Part shown: piece after piece, positions 1 through 7,165 of the stretch
Position numbering within the stretch: the first letter of the stretch is position 1
Layout of the letters: the number at the start of each line of letters is the position of its first letter
DNA from: Cellulosimicrobium protaetiae
Lineage (GTDB): Bacteria > Actinomycetota > Actinomycetes > Actinomycetales > Cellulomonadaceae
Length of the DNA stretch: 64,000 bases
NCBI RefSeq assembly: GCF_009708005.2
Contig: NZ_CP052757.1
Location: 2,170,001-2,234,000 of the forward strand
Direction of reading: 5' to 3'
Translations under genes and position numbers: made by a program
Notes under the pieces: generated by a model
The model's input: the letters and a program-made list of their open reading frames with translations, nothing else
Told to the model about the DNA's origin: nothing
Database searches by the model: none

Positions 1-924
1 CGTCGTGAAGACCTCGACGTGGGCCGGGCACGCGGGGACGGGAGACGCGTCGACCGGCCCGTCCGTCGCCTTCTTGCGTGATGGCCCGGCCGCCGCGTCG
101 CGCCCCGGGTGCGGGCCGCCGTCGGGCACGATCTCGAAGCGCACGCGCGCACCCGTGCTGCGCCCGACCCAGTTCCGCTGCATCGTCAGCACGCGCGCGG
201 GCCACTTGCCGTCGAGCGCGTCCATGTCGTCGAGCAGGCGGTCGGCGTACGCGGTGACGCGGACGAACCACTGCGTGAGCTCGCGCTGCACGACGACCGC
301 CCCGCACCGCTCGCAGCGTCCGCCCACGACCTGCTCGTTGGCGAGCACCGTCCGGTCGGCGGGGCACCAGTTCACCGGGGCCGTCGCGCGGTAGGCGAGG
401 TCGCGCTCCAGCAGCCGCACGAACAGCCACTGCGTCCAGCGGGAGTACTCCGGGCGGTGGGTCTCCAGGCGGCGCGACCAGTCGAACGACACCCCGTACC
501 GGTGGGCCGTCGCGGCCTGCGTCGCGATGTTGGTCTCGGTGAAGACGGCGGGGCTCTCCCCGCGGCGGATCGCCGCGTTCTCGGCGGGCAGGCCGAACGA
601 GTCCCAACCGATCGGGTTGAGCACGTCGAAGCCGCGCAGGCGCCAGTACCGCGCGACGACGTCCTCGAGGGCGAACACCTCGGCGTGGCCCATGTGCAGG
701 TCGCCCGAGGGGTACGGGAACATCGTCAGCAGGTAGCGCCGGGGGCGCGCGCCGTCGTCGCGCGCGCGGAACGTGCCGTGCTCGGCCCAGTACCGCTGCC
801 AGCGGTCCTCGATCTCGCGGGGTGACCCGCCGAGCATGCGGTCGTCGCCCGAGATCGGCTCGACATGGTCGATCCCCGCAGGGTCGGCGGGGGCGGAGGG
901 GTGAGGTGGGTGTGCGGCGTCCAC
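1..924 (-). CDS. leuS: Leucyl-tRNA synthetase, N-terminal 308 codons (runs off the window)
   Basis: Cytosolic enzyme that charges tRNA-Leu. The visible part is the class I catalytic core: about 30 variable residues, then RYWAEHGTF, the class I signature as [15 protein letters not shown] (HIGH motif as HMGH), [17 protein letters not shown], and a region with NWCPADRT plus a CERC pair (C4 zinc-like). The start is the GTG at 924, because GAGGAG lies 7 nt upstream and conserved sequence begins soon after. The gene is divergent from lpdA across 270 bp that contain a strong hairpin (1009-1047). The rest of the catalytic domain, the editing domain and the KMSKS loop lie outside the window. Family assignment is secure. 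Confidence 0.95.
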   Translation of the reverse strand, partial: MDAAHPPHPSAPADPAGIDHVEPISGDDRMLGGSPREIEDRWQRYWAEHGTFRARDDGARPRRYLLTMFPYPSGDLHMGHAEVFALEDVVARYWRLRGFDVLNPIGWDSFGLPAENAAIRRGESPAVFTETNIATQAATAHRYGVSFDWSRRLETHRPEYSRWTQWLFVRLLERDLAYRATAPVNWCPADRTVLANEQVVGGRCERCGAVVVQRELTQWFVRVTAYADRLLDDMDALDGKWPARVLTMQRNWVGRSTGARVRFEIVPDGGPHPGRDAAAGPSRKKATDGPVDASPVPACPAHVEVFTT

Positions 925-1008
925 GGGAAGGCTCCTCGAGAAGGTGGGCTTCGTCGTCGGGCACTCGCCGTGCGCTGGCCGAGAGCTCGACCGGGACGCG
1001 CAGGCACC

Positions 1009-1047
1009 GCCGCGCTGAGCGTGCCCGCCCGGCGGGCTCAGCGCGGC
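1009..1047. other. GC-rich hairpin in the leuS-lpdA divergent spacer
   Basis: A 12-bp perfect inverted repeat (1009-1020 with 1036-1047) encloses a second, overlapping GCCCGC/GCGGGC pair, so two mutually exclusive stems are possible. It lies 85 nt before leuS and could be in its mRNA leader. On the minus strand a TTGACC (-35-like, 1108-1113) is followed about 18 nt later by CACGAT, a possible leuS promoter that would put the hairpin inside the transcript. No T-box features (specifier loop, T-box sequence) are visible. Function unknown. Confidence 0.4.
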
Positions 1048-1181
1048 CGGCGAAGGAGGAGCCGCAGGTGTCGCATCCCGGACATCGTGACCCGCCCGAC
1101 GGCGTAGGGTCAACCCTCGCGGGGCCCGCAGGTGTGGCGGACGTCGCCCGCGCACGCACCCCAGGGCCGATCCGGCGCCAG

Positions 1182-1187
1182 TAGGCT
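1182..1187 (+). promoter_or_regulatory. -10 element TAGGCT of lpdA (leaderless type)
   Basis: TAGGCT ends 7 nt before the lpdA ATG and there is no Shine-Dalgarno sequence. Transcription would begin at or next to the start codon. The same arrangement recurs before many genes in this window. Confidence 0.6.
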
Positions 1188-1194
1188 GGTCGCC

Positions 1195-2601
1195 ATGGCA
1201 TCCCACTACGACGTCGTCGTCCTCGGTGCAGGTCCCGGTGGTTACGTGGCCGCGATCCGTGCAGCCCAGCTGGGCCTGTCGGTCGCGGTCGTGGAGGAGA
1301 AGTACTGGGGTGGGGTGTGCCTCAACGTGGGCTGCATCCCGTCCAAGGCGCTCCTGCGCAACGCCGAGCTCGCGCACATCTTCCAGCACGACGCGAAGAC
1401 CTTCGGCATCTCCGGAGAGGTCAGCTTCGACTTCGGCGCAGCGTTCGACCGCTCGCGCACCGTCGCGGAGGGGCGCGTCAAGGGCGTGCACTTCCTCATG
1501 AAGAAGAACAAGATCACCGAGTACGACGGCCGCGGCACGTTCCGTGACGCGCACACGCTCGACGTGAAGCTCGCCGACGGCTCGACCGACCAGGTGACGT
1601 TCGACAACGTCATCATCGCGACCGGCTCGAAGGTGCGCCTGCTTCCGGGCGTCGAGCTGTCCGAGAACGTCGTCACGTACGAGAAGCAGATCCTCACGCG
1701 CGACCTGCCCCGCTCCATCGCCATCGTCGGCGCCGGCGCGATCGGCATGGAGTTCGGTTACGTCCTCAAGAACTACGGCGTGGACGTCACGATCATCGAG
1801 TTCCTCGACCGCGCGCTGCCCAACGAGGACGCCGACGTGTCGAAGGAGATCGCCAAGCAGTACAAGAAGCTCGGCATCAACCTGCTCACGTCGACCGCCG
1901 TCCAGACCGTCAAGGACAACGGCACGGCCGGCGTCACCGTCAGCTACAAGGGCGTCAAGGACGACAAGCCGGGCGAGCTCGTCGTCGACAAGGTCCTCAT
2001 GGCCGTCGGCTTCGCGCCCAACGTCGAGGGCTTCGGCCTCGAGAACACCGGCGTCCAGCTCACCGAGCGCGGCGCCATCGCGATCGACGACGTCATGCGC
2101 ACGAACGTCGAGCACATCTACGCGATCGGCGACGTCACCGCGAAGCTCATGCTCGCGCACGTCGCCGAGGCACAGGGCGTCGTCGCGGCCGAGACCATCG
2201 GAGGCGCCGAGACGCTCACGCTCGGCGACTACCGCATGATGCCGCGCGCGACGTTCTGCCAGCCGCAGGTCGCGAGCTTCGGCCTCACCGAGCAGCAGGC
2301 GCGCGACGAGGGCTACAAGGTGAAGGTCGCGACCTTCCCGTTCATGGCGAACGGCAAGGCGCACGGCCTCGGCGACCCGACCGGCTTCGTCAAGCTCATC
2401 TCCGACGAGACCTACGGCGAGCTCCTCGGCGGCCACCTCATCGGCCCCGACGCGTCCGAGCTGCTGCCCGAGCTCACGCTCGCGCAGAAGTGGGACCTCA
2501 CGGTCTACGACGTCGCGCGCAACGTGCACACCCACCCGACGCTGTCCGAGGCCGTCCAGGAGTCGATCCACGGCCTCGCGGGGCACATGATCAACTTCTG
2601 A
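1195..2601 (+). CDS. lpdA: Dihydrolipoyl dehydrogenase (E3)
   Basis: FAD-dependent cytosolic enzyme that reoxidises dihydrolipoamide of the 2-oxoacid dehydrogenase complexes with NAD+. 468 aa, normal family length. Residues 6-16 form the FAD dinucleotide-binding motif [11 protein letters not shown]. The redox-active disulfide is in [13 protein letters not shown] (about residues 38-50). The NAD-binding motif is [25 protein letters not shown] is the second FAD-contact motif, and the C-terminal dimer interface carries the HTHPTLSE catalytic His-Glu segment. The ATG at 1195 is chosen because the Rossmann motif follows at once and TAGGCT stands 7 nt upstream. Single gene, followed by a good terminator. 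Confident. Confidence 0.97.
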   Translation: MASHYDVVVLGAGPGGYVAAIRAAQLGLSVAVVEEKYWGGVCLNVGCIPSKALLRNAELAHIFQHDAKTFGISGEVSFDFGAAFDRSRTVAEGRVKGVHFLMKKNKITEYDGRGTFRDAHTLDVKLADGSTDQVTFDNVIIATGSKVRLLPGVELSENVVTYEKQILTRDLPRSIAIVGAGAIGMEFGYVLKNYGVDVTIIEFLDRALPNEDADVSKEIAKQYKKLGINLLTSTAVQTVKDNGTAGVTVSYKGVKDDKPGELVVDKVLMAVGFAPNVEGFGLENTGVQLTERGAIAIDDVMRTNVEHIYAIGDVTAKLMLAHVAEAQGVVAAETIGGAETLTLGDYRMMPRATFCQPQVASFGLTEQQARDEGYKVKVATFPFMANGKAHGLGDPTGFVKLISDETYGELLGGHLIGPDASELLPELTLAQKWDLTVYDVARNVHTHPTLSEAVQESIHGLAGHMINF

Positions 2602-2642
2602 TCCTGTACCTATGGCGTGATCTGGATCAGACATGGTCAGAG

Positions 2643-2686
2643 GCCCGGATCTGCGAGTTTTCGCGGGTCCGGGCTTCGTTCTGTTT
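2643..2686 (+). terminator. Rho-independent terminator of lpdA
   Basis: Stem GCCCGGA (2643-2649) with TCCGGGC (2668-2674), then TTCGTTCTGTTT, a real T-rich tail. It lies 41 nt after the lpdA stop. It also marks the left edge of the lower-GC island. Confidence 0.8.
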
Positions 2687-3013
2687 CCGGGGAGAAGTGG
2701 CCACCTAGAGACAGGAAGCCCCACGAGTTCCATCCGCTATGGCACGGGGATGGCACGGCGGGTCCACGACAAGAAGGCTGACATTGCCAGCAAGACTCCC
2801 CGACGACGCGACGCACGAGGGTCCCCTGAGGCGGCTGATGTCGAAGCAGTGGCAGGCGACCGGAGCTGACCAATCGCGCGCGAGCCGGCTGGCCACTCAT
2901 GGGTGCAGTTGGTCGAAGAGGCGCTCAGCGTGCCGTCGTCATGGTGGACTGATCGGTGAATAGCGTGGTCTGCGCGCAGTGTGTGGCTCCCGCGCGTCCG
3001 TCAAGGAGGGGCG
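2687..3013 (+). other. Gene-free, lower-GC spacer before the island gene
   Basis: About 330 bp with mixed base composition unlike the flanking genes and no open frame with GC-rich third positions. No tRNA, integrase or direct-repeat attachment site is recognisable. The only clear element is AAGGAGG (3003-3009), the ribosome binding site of the following gene. Confidence 0.5.
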
Positions 3014-6000
3014 ATGTCGTTTCTGGTTGACCGCAGGGACATCCTCGAATGGTCTGGCGAGGTGCGCGCGGGCTACGATCTTCCGCGCGTCCTGCGGAGC
3101 CTGATCTCGAACGACAACGGGTCCATCGGCTGGCTTGACATGCCGGCAAGTGAGGGTGCACGCCTCCCGGGCTACGACGGCGAGGTTGAGGCTTCGGAGT
3201 CGTCGACTCTGGTACCCGCCGGACGCTCGGTGTGGGAGCTCGGAGTCGAGGCTCAACCGGGATCCAAAGCCACCAGGGACTACAAGAAGCGGACTGACAG
3301 TCCTGGCTCGGTCGTGCCAGCCGAGACGACGTACATCGCCGTGACATCGCGATCGTGGCCGAGGCGAGCACGGTGGGTGGCACAGAAGAAGGCGGAGGGC
3401 GTCTGGAAGGACATCAGGGCCTACGACGTGGAGGATCTGTCGGCGGCTCTGGACCGCGACACCCCGTCGGCGATCCTGTTCCGCGATCTCGCCAACCGGC
3501 GCGGAGTCCAAGCGGCGACGTTGGGGCACTGGTGGACCGGATACCGAAGCTCGTTCACGGTTCCGCTGACGCCCGAGTTTGTGCTTGCCGGACGCACCGG
3601 CCAGAAGTCTCAGCTCGGCGCCTGGCTGGGCAGCGACGACCGGATCATCGACGTTCGGGCACAGAGTTCCGAGGACGGACGGGCGTTCATCGCGTCTGCG
3701 CTCGACGTCTTGTCCGACCAAGCGTCCAGACTGATCGTCTGCGACGACGTGGGGACGGCACGCGACCTTCTCGCGAGGTCTCGTCAGCCGCTCGTGCTCG
3801 TCACGACGATCGACACGGCCGAGCTGATGCCCCTCGGCATCCATCGGGCGATCAGGATCAACACCTCTGGACGGTGCGCTGTTGAGCTCCCGCGGCAGAG
3901 CACGCGGGAGCTCGCGGAGTTGCTCAAGGCCGAAGGCGTGGCGCACGACGACGCTGATCGATACGCGTCCGCGGCGCATAGGAGTCTCTACCGCTACTGG
4001 CTCGTTTGCAGCCAGGCGACGCATTCTCTCTGGGGCCCGGAGTTCCAAGAACGTCAGTTCAGGCGTCTCTGGCTACTCGGAGGCTGGAAGCGGGGTGATG
4101 CCGAGGATGAGGCCCTGTTGCGTGGCGCACTCAACCTCGGCGCGGATGATGCGGTAGACCAAGTCAGTCGTGATGTGAACTCGGCCGACCCGATCTTCTC
4201 GCACGTTGGCGACGTATGGCGGGTTACCGCGCCTCTTGAGTCCGCGCGCTACTTCATCGAGCGTTCAGACCTCGTGGCAAGTGATCTCGCAGTGTTCAGA
4301 CCCGTCGCGCTGTCGGTACTGGGTGAGATCGACCCGGCGCTTGAACTCCCGGAGGAGGAGCGATGGCTCGCGAACGTCAAGGGAAAGGCCCGGCGCTACG
4401 GCGAACGCACTCGCAGAAGCGTGGCGACCACACTCGCCGTTCTCGCCTCTGAGTGCGGAGCCGAGCCGTTGTCTGGTGGCCTTAGCGTCCAGGGATGGAC
4501 CGACCAACTGGTTCGGGAGCTGCTCGAAGGATGGGACGATGCACCGTCAAGGTGGGCATCGCTCGACGACGTTCTGACGCTCCTCGTGGAGGCTGCACCG
4601 GACGTAATCCTGGACCGAGTTCGCCAGGATCTACTCGGAAGCCGCGAGAACCTGCATGCCTTGTCCACGCCGGAGCAGTCGCCGTTCAACTGGGGCGGAT
4701 CGTCCCGCCTGACAGCCATTCTGTGGTCACTTCAGTCGCTCATGTGGTCACCCGAGCACTGCGAGCGTGCGCTCGACACGGCACGGGATCTGGCGCAGGG
4801 AAGCGTCGAGGGCAAGAGCAGTCCAACCGCCATCGGGATCGTCCGCGAGGCCCTGTGGCCGACCATGCCGCAGTGTGCGATTGGCACGGCTGGGCGAGTC
4901 GGCGCGATCGAACGTTGCGTCCGCGATGCGCCTGAAGTCGCCAAGCGGATCATCGAGAAGACCATCACTGAGACGCACGCCTACGCGACCGTCCACCGAA
5001 CACACTTCCGGCCCTGGACGGAGGACAGGCAACGGGTCACGTGGGCAGACGTCTTCGAGGTGTACGAAGCGATGGTCGGCGGAGCCATCACACTGGCAGA
5101 CCAGTACCCGGAGTTGTGGGTGACCCTGGTCAAGGCCGCTGACAACGTCGGCGCTCGCGGGTTCGATCAGATCGTGGCCGCGTTGGAGGCACTTCCCGCC
5201 GACCACTCCAGCCGTACACCGGTCTGGCAGGCGACACAGGGCCAGCTTCGGCGCCACCGGAAGTTCCATGACTCGGACTGGGCTCTGCCCGTTGACTACC
5301 TCGAGCGGCTCGAGGCCGCTGTCGAGCATCTGAGACCAGTTCTCGCGCGAGAGCGCGAGGAGTGGCTTTTCGGCGACAGGTTCGGCCTTGGGCTGGACGC
5401 GGACGAGATCCTCGGCGAGGACTCCCCACTCATACGGATGCAATCATCCTCGGTGAGCGAGATCCATGCGGAGGAGGGGTTCGAGGGGCTGCTTGAGTTG
5501 GCACGCGCTCATCCGCACGGCGCATGGGGGATCGGCGCGGTCCTCGCACGAAGCGAACATGAGCCCGATCTGGCCGCGATGTCGGCGTTGCTGACGCTAG
5601 ATGAGCCTGGCATGGGCGACTTCGCCCGCGGCTACCTCGTCAACTCGGCAAGAGCGGGAAAGGCCGACGTGCTGCGACATGCTGAGTCCTTGCCCGATGA
5701 CCCCGTGCTGTGCGCGCGGCTGCTCCTGACGCACCCCGACGTGGCAGAGGCGTGGGAGCACGCAGAACGTCTGGGCGAGGAGGTGGCGGAGGCGTTCTGG
5801 GCCGAGTTTGAGGTCTTCGGGCGTGGAGCGGACTTTCCGCATGTGGCGACGGTGATCCGGAAACTGCTGGACCATGACCAGGTCACGACGGCGCTCGATG
5901 CCATCGCGCTGTACCGGGAGGCCATTCCGGCAGAGAGTCGCTCAGCGCTCGTCATTGAGAGCCTGCTTCTCCTCCTCAGCCAACGTCCCACCAGCGAGCC

Positions 6001-6727
6001 CGGCTTGTTGATGCATGAGATCCGTGACCTCATCGAACTCGTTCGGAAGGACCGGTCTGTCGATCGCACCATCGTCTGCCGGTTGGAGTGGGCGTACTTC
6101 CCACTGCTTGAGTTTGAGGAAGACGAGCACCTGGCGATTGAGGTTGCCGCCTCAACGTCGGCCGAGGACTTCGTGCACCTGGTGAATCTCGCCTACCGGC
6201 CCAAGTCGGTCGCGAAGGAGGACCACGTCTTCGACAAGGCCCAGGCCGACATTGCACTCCGCCTGCTGCACACGATGCGCTACGCGACGGGCCTCAACGG
6301 AGAAGAGCCCGATACGGCAACCCTCGCGGCATGGATCGGGGATGTTGGTTCGCTAGCGACGGCCTCGGACCGCTACGAGGTCGCTATGGTTTCACTCGGC
6401 AGCGTCTTGGGTCGGGTCAGAGCGCGACAGGGCCAGCCATATCCACATGGTGCGATCGTTGCCGCACTAGAAGAGTCGACCGGCGATGAGATGCTTCGCG
6501 GTTTCAGGACGTCAGTATTCAACGCGCGAGGCGTGGTTACACGCGGGCGCGGTGGCCAGCAGGAGTACGATCTCGCGGAGAAGTACGAGGCGATCAGCCG
6601 CGAACTCCGCGAGTCCGCGCCCCGAACGAGCGAGATGTTCGGCGACCTCGCCCGTGGATACCGCATCGATGGCGCACGCGAGGACGAACGCGAGCAGAGG
6701 ATCGAGGACGGTATCGACTTCTGGTAG
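3014..6727 (+). CDS. Large island protein of unknown function, candidate nuclease/STAND-like defence protein
   Basis: 1237 aa; start ATG at 3014, 4 nt after a strong AAGGAGG. I do not recognise a named family. Seen: residues 1-155 form a compact N-terminal domain with PGYDGEVEASE (D55), VPAGRSVWELGVE (E75, E79) and KATRDYKKRT (K85, K91, K92), then AETTYIAVTSRSW. This spacing looks like a PD-(D/E)xK-type nuclease fold (inference). Residues about 185-330 resemble a P-loop/STAND-type NTPase in layout (LAGRTGQKSQLGAWL, RLIVCDD, PLVLVTTID), but no intact GxxxxGK[ST] Walker A is visible, so ATP binding is doubtful. Residues about 400-1190 are helical and repeat-like (HEAT/TPR-type by eye). No signal peptide or membrane segment. 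Base composition and codon use are clearly less GC-rich than the neighbours, and no partner gene is attached. The architecture (nuclease + STAND-like + helical sensor) is typical of single-gene antiphage systems; function is unproven. Confidence 0.85.
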   Translation: MSFLVDRRDILEWSGEVRAGYDLPRVLRSLISNDNGSIGWLDMPASEGARLPGYDGEVEASESSTLVPAGRSVWELGVEAQPGSKATRDYKKRTDSPGSVVPAETTYIAVTSRSWPRRARWVAQKKAEGVWKDIRAYDVEDLSAALDRDTPSAILFRDLANRRGVQAATLGHWWTGYRSSFTVPLTPEFVLAGRTGQKSQLGAWLGSDDRIIDVRAQSSEDGRAFIASALDVLSDQASRLIVCDDVGTARDLLARSRQPLVLVTTIDTAELMPLGIHRAIRINTSGRCAVELPRQSTRELAELLKAEGVAHDDADRYASAAHRSLYRYWLVCSQATHSLWGPEFQERQFRRLWLLGGWKRGDAEDEALLRGALNLGADDAVDQVSRDVNSADPIFSHVGDVWRVTAPLESARYFIERSDLVASDLAVFRPVALSVLGEIDPALELPEEERWLANVKGKARRYGERTRRSVATTLAVLASECGAEPLSGGLSVQGWTDQLVRELLEGWDDAPSRWASLDDVLTLLVEAAPDVILDRVRQDLLGSRENLHALSTPEQSPFNWGGSSRLTAILWSLQSLMWSPEHCERALDTARDLAQGSVEGKSSPTAIGIVREALWPTMPQCAIGTAGRVGAIERCVRDAPEVAKRIIEKTITETHAYATVHRTHFRPWTEDRQRVTWADVFEVYEAMVGGAITLADQYPELWVTLVKAADNVGARGFDQIVAALEALPADHSSRTPVWQATQGQLRRHRKFHDSDWALPVDYLERLEAAVEHLRPVLAREREEWLFGDRFGLGLDADEILGEDSPLIRMQSSSVSEIHAEEGFEGLLELARAHPHGAWGIGAVLARSEHEPDLAAMSALLTLDEPGMGDFARGYLVNSARAGKADVLRHAESLPDDPVLCARLLLTHPDVAEAWEHAERLGEEVAEAFWAEFEVFGRGADFPHVATVIRKLLDHDQVTTALDAIALYREAIPAESRSALVIESLLLLLSQRPTSEPGLLMHEIRDLIELVRKDRSVDRTIVCRLEWAYFPLLEFEEDEHLAIEVAASTSAEDFVHLVNLAYRPKSVAKEDHVFDKAQADIALRLLHTMRYATGLNGEEPDTATLAAWIGDVGSLATASDRYEVAMVSLGSVLGRVRARQGQPYPHGAIVAALEESTGDEMLRGFRTSVFNARGVVTRGRGGQQEYDLAEKYEAISRELRESAPRTSEMFGDLARGYRIDGAREDEREQRIEDGIDFW

Positions 6728-7100
6728 GGCAGTTGGCGAAGAGGTCGGCAAGGTCGATTAACGCTGGACAGGACGAACGTCTCGCTAGCCGTCCAGGATT
6801 GAGGAAGTGAGGGCGGGTGCGGGCGTTGTATCTCCTCCTGAGTGGCGCCGGGGGGAGACACGATCAATCCCTCAGAAACCACGGAATCTCAACGATCCCG
6901 TCAAATGATTAACTTCTAGTCAGTAGGTCCGATCGGACGCGTCCGATCACCTGCCTCAATCTGTCGTGGCCGGACGGTGACCTCACCATGGGCGAGCGTC
7001 CCGCACCGCGGTCGCGACCCACGTAGACGGGGCCACCCACACCTCGAGGGTCGGAGCGCTGCCCGACGGTGTCGGCTTCCCTCGCGCGGCTGGTTCCCGT
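6728..7100. other. Gene-free right flank of the island
   Basis: About 370 bp without a credible gene. The first 200 bp share the lower-GC composition of the island gene. Composition returns to the genome average after an 18-bp palindrome at 6931-6948. No integrase, tRNA or att-like direct repeat to the left flank was seen. Confidence 0.5.
6931..6948. repeat. Perfect 18-bp palindrome at island right edge
   Basis: GATCGGACGCGTCCGATC is a perfect palindrome made of two nested ones (TCCGATCGGA overlapping GGACGCGTCC). Its position at the base-composition boundary makes a recombination or regulator-binding site possible. It lacks a loop, so it is not a terminator. Confidence 0.6.
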
Positions 7101-7149
7101 ACGCACGGCCGGACCGGCACCCTCTTCGGGTGCCGGTCCGGTCGTGCGT
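7101..7149 (-). terminator. Terminator hairpin after the GH81 gene
   Basis: A 22-bp stem (7101-7122 with 7128-7149, one G-T wobble) around the 5-nt loop TCTTC, beginning 17 nt after the glucanase stop. No U-tract follows, as at most hairpin terminators in this window. Confidence 0.7.
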
Positions 7150-7165
7150 CCTCGGGTCTCTCGGG

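Noticed and set aside
925-1194. T-box riboswitch upstream of leuS
   Set aside because: No specifier loop or T-box consensus sequence is present; only hairpins.
2602-7100. Prophage or integrative element
   Set aside because: No integrase, phage structural gene, tRNA attachment site or flanking direct repeats; one cargo gene only.
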